From NCBI GenBank assembly GCA_024867545.1, contig JANFNE010000026.1:496001-560000 (forward strand): a stretch of DNA of 64,000 bases, given 5' to 3'. A model generated the notes under the pieces. That model saw only the letters and a list, made by a program, of their open reading frames with translations. It had not been told where the DNA came from and ran no database searches. Every line of letters begins with the position of its first letter. Positions within the stretch are counted from its first letter, which is position 1. Positions 41,479 through 52,230 of this stretch are shown here, piece after piece. A program made the position numbers and the translations under genes. This DNA comes from Phytopythium helicoides (Eukaryota > Oomycota > Peronosporomycetes > Pythiales > Pythiaceae).

Positions 41479-42438
41479 ATGCTGCGCCGCCCGCTGACAA
41501 TGGCCGCCTCGCCCTCCGCCGCCGGCCGCGTGGCCTCACGCGTCATCCGCTTCGTCGACGAGCGCGGCGTCACGCGCTGCGGAATGCCCGAAGGCCCCGC
41601 ACTGACGGCGACGTCCGCGCTGCTGGTCGAGGGCGACGACCCGCTGGGCTCGCGCGTTCTCACGGGCGAGCGCGCGCAGGTCGCGCGGCTGCTGGCGCCC
41701 GTTGCGCCGTCGCAAATCCTGGGGATTGGGCTCAACTACCGCAAGCACGCCAAGGAGACGGGCATGCCCGAGCCAAAGACGCCTGTGCTGTTCACCAAGG
41801 GCGTCAATACGGTGCAGCGACCCGGGGGAGCCATCGTCATCCCGTCCATCGCCATGGACCCGCCAGAGGTCGACTACGAGTGCGAGCTCGCCGTCGTGCT
41901 CAAGGAGGACTGCCGCAACGTCAGCGAGCAGGACGCACTCAAGTTCGTCGCGGGGTACACGGCCGCCAACGACGTGTCCTCGCGCAAGTGGCAGCTTGAG
42001 CGCGGCGGGGGACAGTGGTGCCGCTCCAAGACGTTCGACACCTTCTGCCCGCTCGGACCCGTGCTAGTGTCCACCGACGAGATCCCCGACCCGCAGACGC
42101 TCGCCATCTCCACGCGCCTCAACGGGAAACTCATGCAGAACTCCAACACGGGCGACATGATCTTCTCCGTCGCCAAGATCATCAGCGAGCTCTCCAAGGA
42201 TGCGACCCTGCTGCGAGGAACCGTCATCATCACCGGAACGCCCGAGGTAAGGAAAAAACTATGACACCTTAGGTTAATGATCAGCTGGTTGCTAACGCAC
42301 ACTTGCGTGATGACACTGTAGGGTGTCGGCTTTGCGCGCAACCCACAGGTGTTCCTCAAGCCTGGCGACCTGGTTGAGATCGAGATCGAGAAGATCGGGA
42401 AGCTAGTCAACCGTGTCGAGGCAGCCTCGTCGCTGTAA
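41479..42438 (+). CDS. Fumarylacetoacetate hydrolase-family protein
   Basis: Two exons, 41479-42246 and 42322-42438, flank a 75-nt intron (GTAAGG...TGTAG); 294 residues. FAH-family motifs: [32 protein letters not shown] with metal-binding acids, [24 protein letters not shown], and after the splice [12 protein letters not shown] and [16 protein letters not shown]. Family members include acylpyruvate hydrolases/oxaloacetate decarboxylases (FAHD1) and bacterial meta-cleavage enzymes, so the substrate is likely a 2-oxo or acylpyruvate acid. The basic N terminus ([20 protein letters not shown]) may target mitochondria. It shares a short divergent upstream region with glyoxalase II. Confidence 0.9.
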
Positions 42439-42605
42439 GAGGATGGAGCGAGCTTTCTCAGACGCGAGTAAGCCGTCAGCGTAATGTGAACACAATGTGG
42501 TCTTTCAACAAGGCAGAAACTGCCCTTCATTCCATTGACAACTCAATGCTTGCCCTCACATCCGGCAAGCAGGTGTGTGCATCACACCTCCGCGACCAAA
42601 AGAGC

Positions 42606-43459
42606 TTACGCCTTCCAGTCGAACTTGGACAAGAACCCGTTCATGTCGGTGCGCACCTCATCGTGATGCGGAATTTCCTGGTCATGGCAACATCATTCAG
42701 CTCAAGTTATGATCGATACCACCTTCAAGCGAGGGACGAACCTTCATGCGCTTCATCCAGTCGGCCGTCTTGGGGTACTTGGAAAAGTCAAAGATGTCCA
42801 TGGCCTCAATCTGGTCGAACTCGCAGTAGCACGCATAGTCGGCGATGGTGGGCTGCTCGCTCTGCGCGACGTAGGGCTTGACGAAGAACTTCTCGAGGAT
42901 CTTGACCGACTTGTCGAGCGTGGCCTCGACGTTCTTGGCATCCTCGGTGGTCGCCGGCGTGGCCTTGCCAGCACGCTCAAGCAGCAGCGGTCGAAGCACG
43001 CGTGTGGTGGCGTGGCGCGAGTGGGAGTGGTGCCAGTTGAGGTACTCGTTGACCTTGGCACGCGCCTGCAGGTCCGTCGGGTACACGTCCGTCCACTTGT
43101 GCTTGTCCGCAAGGTACGCCATGATGGCGTTACTACAGTCAACGCCGTGAGTCCCCAGAGCTACAGAGGCGTTGGACGACGCGAACGCACCCCTCGAACA
43201 GGGTGAAGTCGCCGTCCTTGATCACGGGGACCAGTCCGTTGGGGTTCATGGCCAGGAACTCTGGCGTCAGGTCCTTGGGCGGGTGCACGTGCTCGAACTG
43301 GAACGGCAGCGCCTTCACCTTGAGCAGCCACGCGGCTGCTCCCCACCAGCCACGCCACAGCCATCAGCGCCTCGTCACATACGTCAGCACCGCATAGATC
43401 GCCTCATTACCCGCGCGCGTGGGCTGGCTGATCATGAAGCCGTAGAGTTTGAGGCTCAT
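42606..43459 (-). CDS. Glutathione S-transferase, theta-like (GST copy 3)
   Basis: Four exons (43459-43411, 43335-43191, 43132-42742, 42677-42606) with introns of 75, 58 and 64 nt, all GT-AG and in phase; 218 residues, the usual GST length. MSLKLYGFMISQPTRA opens the GSH domain, followed by MNPNGLVPVIKDGD, FEGNAIMAYLADKHKW, VNEYLNWHHSHSRH, PTIADYACYCEFDQIEAMD and EIPHHDEVRTDMN. Intron positions 1, 2 and the last match those in GST copy 2, so both share an ancestral structure. The start lies 118 nt from the divergent CSA start. Confidence 0.9.
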
Positions 43460-43577
43460 CTTGACGTGGTCTCGACCTGTCAGATCTCAAAATGACCCCC
43501 TCTCGTGTCAAACCACACCTTCAACCTCCCCAACAGCATATATTTATACCTGCAACCAGCCATAGTCAGCGGCAAAT
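43460..43577. promoter_or_regulatory. Compact divergent promoter between GST copy 3 and CSA
   Basis: Only 118 nt separate the two start codons. A TATA-like ATATATTTATACC lies at about 43538-43550, some 30-40 nt before the CSA start. The two genes may be co-regulated, but no factor site is identified. Confidence 0.45.
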
Positions 43578-45224
43578 ATGCTGTTCGAGAGACCCACCAC
43601 TCCCGAGAAAGTGCAGATGGAGGGCAACATGGGGTCGGCCTTCGCGTACGTGGCGGAGCGCGAGGCGGGGCTGCGCTCGCGCTTCCAGGCGGCGCAGCGG
43701 GCGCAGGCGGCGCGTTCGCTGCGCTGCGTGGCGCGCAACTTTCTGTACCGGCGGGCGTCGCGCGCCTGGGCGCTGGCGCTGGACCCGGTGGACGAGCGCT
43801 TCCTGCTCGTGGGGACGTCGCGCTCGCGCGTGCTGCTCTACGACCTGCGCGCGCTGGACGCGGCGGTGGGCGACGGCCGCCAGGACTTTGTGAGCGTCGG
43901 CGCGGGCGACGAAGCGGGGTCGAGCAAGAGCTTCGATGCCAACCACCCGCTTGAGCCAGAGTGCGTCGCGAGGGCCAGGGAGCCGACGGAGGGAGCCGCG
44001 CTGCAGTACGGACTCACCAGCGTCGACTGGTACCCCGTGGACGGCGGCATCTTCATGACCAGCGCGTTTGACGGACACGTCAAGCTCTGGGACAGCGACG
44101 CGTTCGTGGCAGTGAGCCAGTTTGCGCTGCGCTCGAGAGTCTACTGCGCCAAGTTCTCGCCCGCCGCCTCCACGCACTCACTCATTGCTGCGGCCACGGC
44201 GAAAGGAGAGGTCCGACTGTGTGATATGAACGTGAGTGCAGCGGTGCACAGTCTGCTGGGCCACAAGGATGAGGTGTGGACGCTCGCGTGGTCGCCAAAG
44301 GACGAGAACGTGCTGGCGACAGGAGCGCGCGACGGCGAGATCCGACTTTGGGACATTCGCCGATCGGGGTCCACCGCGTGCTTGCTCGCTTTGAACCTCG
44401 AGGGTCCGGCTGTTGTGCCTGGGCGGTCGAGTCTGTATTCGGATGCCACCAAGAAGCGAGGGCTTGCCTCGTCACTAGGAAGCGGCAGCACAAGAAAGCG
44501 ACAACGCATGTTATCTAATAGCGCCACCAACGGGTCATCTAGAGAGCGGCCGAGCACCAATCCGTTCCGTTCGCATGATCGCGCCCTTCCCAGGAGCATT
44601 ACCAAAACAGCACTGAGACCACAACAACAGCGAAACGACCCGCATGCCGCGGCTTCGACGTCGTTTGCAGTTGCGCACAGAGGAGCTGTGAACGCGCTGG
44701 CCTTCACACCCAACGGACATCACCTGCTGAGCAGTGGGCTGGATCAGGCTTTGCGTCTTTGGGATAGCTCCACTGGCGCACATCAGTTCATGAACTACGA
44801 ACATGTCGAGAACGAGCTGCCTTCGCGTCCCATTCAAATGGCGGTCGTCCAAGAAGCTGATGCTTGGGGCAGCACAGTGGTGTTCCATCCAAATGGGCAG
44901 CGCGGCGAACTGAATGCGTACAGTGTGTTTGGTGACCACGGTCGACCACTGATGCGCTCAACAGCTCATTATGAGCAAATATCTGCGTGTGTTTATCGAG
45001 GTTCGAAACAGGAGCTGTACTCAGCAGGGGAAGACGGCTTGATCATGCGATGGCGACCACCTCCGCTGCAATTGTGCCCAGATTCAGACGACGAACAAGA
45101 AGTAAAGCCAAGACAGAGCGATGGAACTGTAAATGCTGACAACGATGCTGACTCGTGGAGTGACGACGAGGAAGACCCACCAAGCGCCGGTCATCAGTTT
45201 ATCCCTCCCATTTTGCGGCAGTAG
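43578..45224 (+). CDS. ERCC8: DNA excision repair WD40 protein CSA/ERCC8
   Basis: 548 residues, one exon, WD40 propeller. The order of blades fits CSA: GLTSVDWYPVDGGIFMTSAF then DGHVKLWD, RVYCAKFSPAASTHSLIAAA then TAKGEVRLCDMN, HSLLGHKDEVWTLAWSPKDE and GARDGEIRLWDIRRSG, a Ser/Arg-rich insert, then HRGAVNALAFTPNGHHLLSS. The WYP-D-G-F-S-SFD signature is characteristic. CSA is the substrate receptor of a CUL4-DDB1 ubiquitin ligase in transcription-coupled repair. The acidic C-terminal tail is typical; the low-complexity insert (about 275-355) is longer than in animals. Confidence 0.82.
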   Translation: MLFERPTTPEKVQMEGNMGSAFAYVAEREAGLRSRFQAAQRAQAARSLRCVARNFLYRRASRAWALALDPVDERFLLVGTSRSRVLLYDLRALDAAVGDGRQDFVSVGAGDEAGSSKSFDANHPLEPECVARAREPTEGAALQYGLTSVDWYPVDGGIFMTSAFDGHVKLWDSDAFVAVSQFALRSRVYCAKFSPAASTHSLIAAATAKGEVRLCDMNVSAAVHSLLGHKDEVWTLAWSPKDENVLATGARDGEIRLWDIRRSGSTACLLALNLEGPAVVPGRSSLYSDATKKRGLASSLGSGSTRKRQRMLSNSATNGSSRERPSTNPFRSHDRALPRSITKTALRPQQQRNDPHAAASTSFAVAHRGAVNALAFTPNGHHLLSSGLDQALRLWDSSTGAHQFMNYEHVENELPSRPIQMAVVQEADAWGSTVVFHPNGQRGELNAYSVFGDHGRPLMRSTAHYEQISACVYRGSKQELYSAGEDGLIMRWRPPPLQLCPDSDDEQEVKPRQSDGTVNADNDADSWSDDEEDPPSAGHQFIPPILRQ

Positions 45225-45341
45225 GCAATAAGCCATATCATGACACGAAAAACAAATAGACACCCTGTATTTTTAGAGAGTTTGTGGGTGCTTTCACAGC
45301 AAAATCATTGCTTGTCTTGAGTGCAACAAGTGATTGACATC

Positions 45342-47163
45342 ATGGCAGCTAGTGGTGGTGCGGTCCGCACCGCAGCTGACTTCTTTGGCGCGACGGACGG
45401 AGAAGATGCCACAGACAAATTCAAGACTGTGGCCTTCCGTGCTCTCCATGACCAGAAAATTGAGGAAGAGCTGGCCCAGACTAAGCAAGAAAGTGACAGA
45501 TTGAAGCGAGAGACGGCGGCGCTCGAAAAGAAAGTAGCCGATTTGCAAGCTTCCCTTGAAGTCAATATCGAAGACCGCGAGCGTGTATTAGCATTCAAGT
45601 CCAAACGAATCGAAGAGCTTCATGGGCGTGTGAAAGATCTTGAGGCCATCAATGCTTCACTATTGGAGACAATCAACGGAGGAAAGATACCGATTCCGCC
45701 ACCTGGAGTCGGAGAAGAGGTCACTGGGGAGCAGGCTCGAGCAGCACGGATGTCGCTTTTAAACGCCGGAAAGCCCTTGTTTCACGCTCTCGACACCTGC
45801 AAGGAGCAGGAATATAAGCGCTTATATGATGAGAAGCGTGTACAAAGCGAAACACTGCTATCTCAGATTGCTCGCGATGCTACGCTCGTAGAAGAAGCGC
45901 GAGTGTTTCAGAAGCAAAAGCACGAGTTCGAGGCTCGTTTGGCCACCTTGGAGTCAATGCTGGCTACGGAAATTGCGGAAAAGGAAGAAGTTACGCTTCG
46001 GATGGAGCGGAAACTTTTGTTTGAAAACGAAAGATTACGAAAGGAAAAAGAGGTCGAGCTTCTCGCTTGCCAGCAGTCGATGGAAAAGCAAATGCGGAAG
46101 CAGCTTGACGTAACGACACAGCGGACGGTGGAGGAAAACGAACGCGTTCAGATCGAGCTACGATTTCAAAGTACGCAGCTTGAAAGATTAGTCAAACGAA
46201 TGGACCAAGTTGCAGCAGATAATCGAAAGTTACAACAAGAAAAAGAACTCTTCGAAGACATGAATGCAAGTCTTAGCAAGAAGTTGAAATTTTATGAACA
46301 ACTGTTCTCCACGATGCAGCGTCGTGAGGAGCAGCAACAGCAACAGCAACAGCAGAATAGCTATGAGTCAGCACACGAACCACAAAGCCCACGAGCATGC
46401 AAATCTCTTCACCACAAACCTCCACTTCCTTTGCTAACACTCCCTCTGTCATCGCCACGTAACAAAGTAGATTCTTCATCACCAACAAGCTATTTCGGCG
46501 ACGATAGTCCGTACAGTAAACTCAGGCTTGAGCAAGATGAATTGAGAGAACCACAGGCACTTGATCACGCCACAGATATGCTTGAAAAACATTTGCTTGG
46601 GCGAGATTTCACACGCAAGCAACTTGTAGCCGCAGTACAATACCACCACGAGGTGGTTCAGCAGCAAAAGGTGAGCTTGATGAAACTGCTAGCTTAATTT
46701 GTAGGAACATGCTGATTTGAGTGGTACTTCGACATCCAGCAAAAGTTATCCGGTTCTTCTCCAGTTTCAGGTATATCGCCTACTTTTGCTCGAAAGCGAA
46801 TAATGCTACCGAAAGCGACTTATCTGCCATCAACATACCAGTCCGGCCGTAAAATTCGACAGGCTCCGGTAAGTAAGGTAAAGTTTGGTGCATTTCATCT
46901 GACTTCATCCTTACAATACGGCATCCGCTTAGATGACACTAGACACGCTAATCCGGCAAAAAGCAACGACGCTTCCAATGGCACCTCGTCCACCACTGAA
47001 CACGCAGCAAGATGAGCCAGCAGAATCTGCTCCATCGAAAGTATCTTCGTCTCCATTTTCGTCTCTGAGAGTGTCAGTCGCGCCAATGGAAATGTGGAAA
47101 GCGTCTTCTTTGACGACTTCTGATGGTCAAACAGCTTCACCCCCAGCTACCGCTCGCTTCTAG
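45342..47163 (+). CDS. Long coiled-coil protein with polyglutamine tract
   Basis: Three exons (45342-46670, 46740-46868, 46933-47163), introns of 69 and 64 nt; 562 residues. ATG 45342 begins MAASGGAVRTAADFFGATDG. Residues about 25-335 are a coiled coil (KQESDRLKRETAALEKKVAD), with a break at GGKIPIPPPGVGEE near 120. A CAG/CAA run encodes about eight Gln near 335-345. The C-terminal 200 residues are Ser/Pro-rich with the basic SGRKIRQAP. Without splicing the frame would end eight codons into intron 1. The architecture recalls basal-body and ciliary coiled-coil proteins such as CFAP157, but this is not proven. Confidence 0.6.
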
Positions 47164-47302
47164 TTGTAAGGTGTTACTTGTGAGAACTATTCAAGTGATC
47201 GACACTCGTCGGACTTGTGGTACCATAATCGACCCAGTTTTTCTGAGAACTCATGGATTGCTATATGAGAATTCGAGAAATGAGGAGAAACGACTCCACT
47301 TT

Positions 47303-47360
47303 ACCCTAGCCGTCGACAAAGTTGTCCTTGGTCATGCGCAGCTTGCCCATAACTCCAAAA
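47303..47360 (-). pseudogene. Glyoxalase II 3' fragment at the right duplication junction
   Basis: The minus strand reads VMGKLRMTKDNFVDG followed by a TAG, close to VMGKLRATKDNFVVGKGKI of the intact gene. Compared with the left fragment it has kept the ATGGGC codons but gained a stop and lost the 3' end. About 19 codons are recognisable. Confidence 0.75.
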
Positions 47361-47477
47361 GGTTGGCGACTACATGCATCAGACCTTAGTTCAAACCAGT
47401 CTCACTCCCCCTTCGCTCTCCACGCCACACGAAATAAATAACATCAGCCACTTGTAGCATACATGACCTTCTGACAG

Positions 47478-48584
47478 TTACATCGCCTCCCGGTAGGCAT
47501 CTTCCAGCTTTGCTACCTTCCTGCGGTACAACTCCAGACTCATCTCTAGAGACTCGACCGAGCACTGACTGTCGGTCGCCCTCCGCTGGTCGATGCGATC
47601 CTCCAGAAAACCGATCAGCTGGTGCAGCTTGAGAAGCTCGTCAATGGTCGACTGCTCGGACACGACTTCAGTCTTGGAAGTATTCCTGGTTGTGACCGTC
47701 TCGAGCTGGCCCTGCCTGCTCCGCTTGGTCTTCGGCTCCTGCGACGACGTGTTCGAGGCTGAGGATATCTCTGCTTCCTGCAGGTCCATCGTGGAGGCCA
47801 CGGTCCCATTCTGCCGATCAGCAGTCGATGTGAAAACTCGTTTGATCGCTGCGGATGCCGCATTTCCCAGCAGCACGCCGCGTTCAACGACCGGCAGCAT
47901 CTCGGGTTTCACCTGCAGCCACTCGTGCAGGTAGAAGGCATTCACCGACCCGTGGCAGTGGGAGAAGAATTCATCCTGGTCTACGTCGTGCTCTTGGTCT
48001 TGATGCTGTTGCGTCGGATGTCGCCGCTGCTGCTTTTGTGCTTGCCTCGTGGCCCGAAGGAACTGCCTGGTCATGGACTCCCACAGTCTCTTGAGCCTTT
48101 TGGCATCGTGCGGGACCACGAGCCCAGGGTCGACGCCCTCAAGCACGCAGCTGTCGCTCACGAGCTGTCCATGCTCGGCGGCGTTCCGGTTGAACTCGTC
48201 GGCGACCTCGACCCAGAACTCGTCGAGCTCTCCGCTCTCCCAATTCTCATTTTTCTCACTTTCAACCCCGAACGCCGCCAGCCGCCGCGAGAACGCGTCC
48301 GAGAAGAGCACGTTGGCCAGCCGTGCACCCGCGTGCTCGCTCAGGCTGCGAGTGCTCAGCGCCGCCGCGTGCCGATCGTCGGCCTCTCGCCGCGCGTCCA
48401 GCGCCTGCAGCAGCCGCACGCGCTCGGCCGCGGGCGTGGCGCGTGTGAGCCGCAGCCGCCGACTCGTGCACTCCTTGCGCAGCTGCGCCACGGTCCACGA
48501 CGCGTAGTCGTCGGACGAGGGCGGCGCCACTGACCCGGGCTCGCGCACCGTCCACCTGGCCGACACTGCGCGCGGAGCCTCCAT
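47478..48584 (-). CDS. Unknown protein Y2 (duplicate of Y1)
   Basis: 368 residues, ATG 48584, the inverted copy of Y1. Seven substitutions are seen: DERH to DDRH, GVDA to GVDP, LKGL to LKRL, TRHA to TRQA, ASMT to ASTM (two) and TTSN to TTRN. No indels or stops, so both copies look functional. The SAP-like N-terminal motif and C-terminal coiled coil are unchanged. The region upstream of 48708 is unrelated to that of Y1, so the copies probably use different promoters. Confidence 0.6.
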   Translation of the reverse strand: MEAPRAVSARWTVREPGSVAPPSSDDYASWTVAQLRKECTSRRLRLTRATPAAERVRLLQALDARREADDRHAAALSTRSLSEHAGARLANVLFSDAFSRRLAAFGVESEKNENWESGELDEFWVEVADEFNRNAAEHGQLVSDSCVLEGVDPGLVVPHDAKRLKRLWESMTRQFLRATRQAQKQQRRHPTQQHQDQEHDVDQDEFFSHCHGSVNAFYLHEWLQVKPEMLPVVERGVLLGNAASAAIKRVFTSTADRQNGTVASTMDLQEAEISSASNTSSQEPKTKRSRQGQLETVTTRNTSKTEVVSEQSTIDELLKLHQLIGFLEDRIDQRRATDSQCSVESLEMSLELYRRKVAKLEDAYREAM

Positions 48585-48988
48585 GCCGAGTGAGAAATGA
48601 GAACTCGAGCTGTGCCACGCGTGCCACGACCGGCAGGATCCGACCAATCGGACGCTCGGAACGCGTGGCTGGCGTGGCACCAAGTTGAACTCAAGGTTTC
48701 GGTGGGGATGAAGGGATTGATACGCGGTGGAGAGCAGGAAACGACTGGAACGCAGCAGATCGAGCTCGTCCATTTGTCCCGATCGACTGTTTCGACTCTG
48801 CAGCTACAACGTGAGTGTCCCCATGGTCGAGAGGAAGAAAGCGACTGGCCTCTGACACGAACAAAGGTGCGATCCGATGCCCTCGTTTGGACTCCTGTCT
48901 CCATCTACTGTGCGCGGTTCTCATCCTTCTTTGGGGCGATGCCTCTGCTGCTTGCCAGCTCGCCTCTATCTCGTCGGCCCTGATCTTC

Positions 48989-49546
48989 TCAGCGAGTCGC
49001 TGACGAGTCCTTGCCCCCACCAAGCGTCGTGTACTGCCTGATCCACTGCTGCATGCCGCTGGGCATCACCCCTGGAGCCTGCTCCACTTCATCCCACAAC
49101 AGCAGCTCGTCCTCCTCGTCTTCTCTTCCAGTGACAGCCCTTCTTGCCTCCTTCAGCTTCCCAAAATTCCTCCACATATGCTCCAGAAACTCTGCCGGCG
49201 GCTTGACGCCGTGGTGCTCCACATAGTGCCAGAATCCTTCCGGCCAGCAAAACGCGCCGTCCGTGAGCGTGCAGGCGCCCATGACCTCTGGTTTCTCGAC
49301 TGCCAACGCGCAGCCAAAGCGGCAGAAGCTGAACGCCAACTCGTGGCTCTCGACGAACGCGCCATCCGTCAGGTACCAGCGGAGCCTTTGGCGATCATCT
49401 AGAGGCAGTGAGGCTAACCACGAGGCGTCCACGAGGCTCTGCGGCAGCGGGAGACCGCTCCGGTCGTCGGCGGACGCCGCCCAGAAGCCCACCTCGACCA
49501 GCATTTGTGCCATCAAAGGAGCTTTTGTTGGCCGCATACGACACAT
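48989..49546 (-). CDS. Conserved-looking unknown protein
   Basis: 185 residues from ATG 49546; the frame is open three codons further but has no ATG. The centre is rich in aromatic, Cys and charged residues: LRWYLTDGAFVESHELAFSF, CRFGCA, EKPEVMGACTLTDGAFCWPE and GFWHYVEHHGVKPPAEFLEH. A repeated LTDGAF phrase (about residues 67 and 104) suggests two related beta units. The C terminus is acidic (GREDEEDELLLWDEVEQ). The composition argues for a real globular protein, but I cannot name the family. It lies 281 nt upstream of the right outer arm. Confidence 0.55.
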   Translation of the reverse strand: MCRMRPTKAPLMAQMLVEVGFWAASADDRSGLPLPQSLVDASWLASLPLDDRQRLRWYLTDGAFVESHELAFSFCRFGCALAVEKPEVMGACTLTDGAFCWPEGFWHYVEHHGVKPPAEFLEHMWRNFGKLKEARRAVTGREDEEDELLLWDEVEQAPGVMPSGMQQWIRQYTTLGGGKDSSATR

Positions 49547-50159
49547 TCGGGCGACATCGATCAATCTTCAAGGAAGTTCGAGTGCAAAACAACAGCACGG
49601 CCGTCAGCTGCGATGGAGTATCGATCATAAGCAAGTTGTTCAGCTCGGTGCATGAGGGTATTTTGCCCAATGTGCAATTCTCCGTGTTTCATCTTGCAGC
49701 AATGGAGGTCTCTCAACCCTCAGCTTGTAAACATTGTTGGCTCCACCAACTGTCGCGAGGAGAGGAAAGTCCTGCGAGCGCAAGAACTGGGGGTTCCTTG
49801 AAGTATTGGGCCAGTGGCTAGCTCGTTCGTTTCCATGTTGGAGAACGTTGCCAAGGGATGAAGCACTCTAGTGCGATAACTGAGAATCCTCTACCTTGCA
49901 GCCTCGAATACCTGAGCAACAAACGTATCAAAGGCGAGGCTGGGAACGCATTAATCACTCCTCGAGAAAAGTCCATCCACCTCAAATCACTTGTCATGCC
50001 AATCGCCGAGTGATAAACGCACAAAGCTGAGTGAATGCAAGCCACGCGAGCCGTTAGAGTAGTCGCTGCCGAAACAAATGGTATAATCAACCGCGACTTG
50101 CAACGACATCAACGCGCAGTAGAGCAGCAACATGAGGAGGACTGCGGTGTCAACTGGCA
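49547..50159. other. Gene-poor stretch
   Basis: 613 nt with lower GC and only short frames. It separates the unknown gene from the bZIP relic. Nothing can be supported. Confidence 0.45.
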
Positions 50160-51270
50160 ATGAGGCGTCCTACAGCTAGGGGCGAGATTAATGGTATCGA
50201 CCCGCTTGACTTGCTTGCGGAACTGGACGCGCTCTTTTCAAGTGGTGGCGACATTCCGCTGGTCTGGTCTCCGCCACCGCCTGGCGATCCACAGCCTTTG
50301 AGCGTTGTCGATGCGGTCGACCGCACATCAAGCTACCTCGCAACGTCTTCAGCAGCGCCAGAGACCGTAAAGCCAAAAATTGGCCAAGCGGAAGAGCTCG
50401 ACTCAGCGCCAGAAGGAAGGGATACAGTACCTGCGGAGCAAAGTCGAAGAACTAGAGGTGCAACTTCGAACTTTGAAGCGCAAGCGTGACGATGACAAAC
50501 CAGGAAGCGAATGGGAAGGAGCTCAAGGAACGCTCGAAGGCAGAAATGGAGAAAAGGAGGCTCCAGTCGGTGCTCAGGAACCCAATCAAATTGCACGGGG
50601 GATTGAAAAGTTACTCGGCGATCCAAAGGTGTGCTTGTTTGAAATATGCCGACTGGTTCAGTCATGGAGGTGCGACTCCAAACCACGGTTTCGATACTTA
50701 AACCGGCTATCGCGGGCGAATTGAAGACAAACACTGTGAGATCGGTATCCTAATGAGACTGCTGGTATCGGTCTGCAAGCAGAAGCAAGCGCTGATGCTG
50801 CAGGTGATCGAAAACAAGCTCATTGACGCCTCTATTGCATCGAGATCCACGAAGCCACGGTAGGAGCATGCACTTCACCACTTGGTAGACAATAAGTAAC
50901 CTTGCATCCCCTCACTGAATTCACCGTTATTCTTCTACCTATACAAAACTGCATTCTAGCATCCACAATCTGCAGCAGTAGCACCACCACCATCAAAGCC
51001 AGATTCTCCCAGCACTGAAGCCCAATATCTACGAGGCAACACATATGTCAATGTGAATGCTCTTCACAGGCTGTTGATGTCCAAACCAGCCGTTCCATTT
51101 TCAAGGCTGCAGATCTCGATGCGTTCATGGAAATTGGGAGCCATCTTCAAAGTCTTCTCGTGGTGCCCAGTGCCAGTGAACGCCAGGTGAACAAGAAATT
51201 CGAGCTTTACGTTAACCCCTTGGTTCCCAACGTCGTATCTTACGACATTAGCACGTGAACTGCAAGCGAT
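50160..51270 (+). pseudogene. M96-like bZIP gene relic
   Basis: The first frame (50160-50488) starts MRRPTARGEINGIDPLDLLA and an acidic/Pro segment. After a five-A run at 50375-50379 the frame shifts, and the next encodes AKRKSSTQRQKEGIQYLRSK followed by VEELEVQLRTLKRKRD, a basic region with leucine zipper as in oomycete M96 mating-specific or related transcription factors. Dropping one A of that run would join them. Further on, KELKERSKAEMEKRRLQSVL is in a third frame, then ARGIEKLLGD back in the second, so more than one indel is present. Coding-like sequence persists to about 51270 (RSIFKAADLDAFMEIGSHLQ, VNKKFELYVNPLV). This indicates a decayed gene, although base errors could explain part. 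Confidence 0.55.
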
Positions 51271-52230
51271 AGTCTCTGCATGACACGCTTGTTTCTTATT
51301 GAACGATTGAGGCAGGAGGATGGAGTTCACCTGACTATCAATTCATTTCGCAAGTGAAAAGGGAGCGATGTCATGAAACCTGGAAGACTTCAACTTGCGC
51401 TCTCGGCATTCGACTCGCATGGTGCTTTTCCCCTTAGTCGTGAATTTGCAAGATGGAGTCCAAGCGGCCGCATTTCTCGGGTCACGACCCGGGGCCCCGC
51501 TCCAAGCCTCCAGACCCTTCCAATACCTTCGCCGCGGCGACATCGGAGTCTGTCAAGCCAGCAGCAGGGGTGATCGGCCAAGAAGGGTGTCAAGCGCGAC
51601 GTATCCAAGTCAAGGTAGCCACGCGTGGCTTATGACGTGCACGAGTTCGAGAGCGGATGAGGGAGCGCGCGGCGGTCGACACGCTGCACGCTGTGCTTTC
51701 TCTTGCGCAGTCGTCTTCCGAGACAGAAAGACTACGGGAGCACGCTGCCTTCGTCCTGAAAGCTCTCCAAGTGCGGGATCGTCGCAGCTCAAGATCATCG
51801 ACGTGCAGTGCAACCAGTTGTCGTGCGCTTTCCAGCGACCACACGCGCAGCACAAGAGGCGCCGCCTTCGTCTCGGAGACCTGTCGGCAGGGACTTTGCT
51901 GCTGCTGCAGCAGCAGTAGCAGTAGGTTTCCTGCTGGCGCTACAGGCCCAAGGGAACTTTGGTTCTTTAGGTGTATGGCACAAACCCGAAGTGTATTCAT
52001 TCCAATTTGGTTTGCTTATCAAGCGTCGAGGAAACAAAAGTCCACAAGCTCTCTGTTGAGCTACAAAGCATGTGCAGACAGTTTCGCATACGGGCGTACT
52101 GTCAACACGACGATGAGTCTGTCGAGTGAGATTTTATCGCTATACCAGCTTCTGATGGCACTCCCATGATGTCCCGCTTAGCTAAATGCCATATGACTAT
52201 AGAATACTGTGCAATATGACCAAACCCGCG
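51271..52230. other. Unassigned stretch with overlapping open frames
   Basis: Plus-strand frames 51395-51919 and 51657-52169 are open. The second starts MRERAAVDTLHAVLSLAQSS and looks helical for 40 residues, then becomes Ser/Cys/Arg-rich and non-native in look. A splice after about 51770 might exist but cannot be chosen. No family is recognised. Confidence 0.3.

Larger units (their letters stand above)
47303..48707 (-). repeat. Outer inverted duplication, right arm
   Basis: Inverted partner of 33871-35275. It contains Y2 and its 3' flank, down to a degenerate glyoxalase II 3' fragment. Similarity stops near 48707 with CGGTGGGG, the mirror of the left start. Confidence 0.9.

Noticed and set aside
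47925..48533. 202-codon plus-strand frame over Y2 (also mirrored in Y1)
   Set aside because: Antisense shadow of the Y genes; it is duplicated only because the DNA is duplicated.
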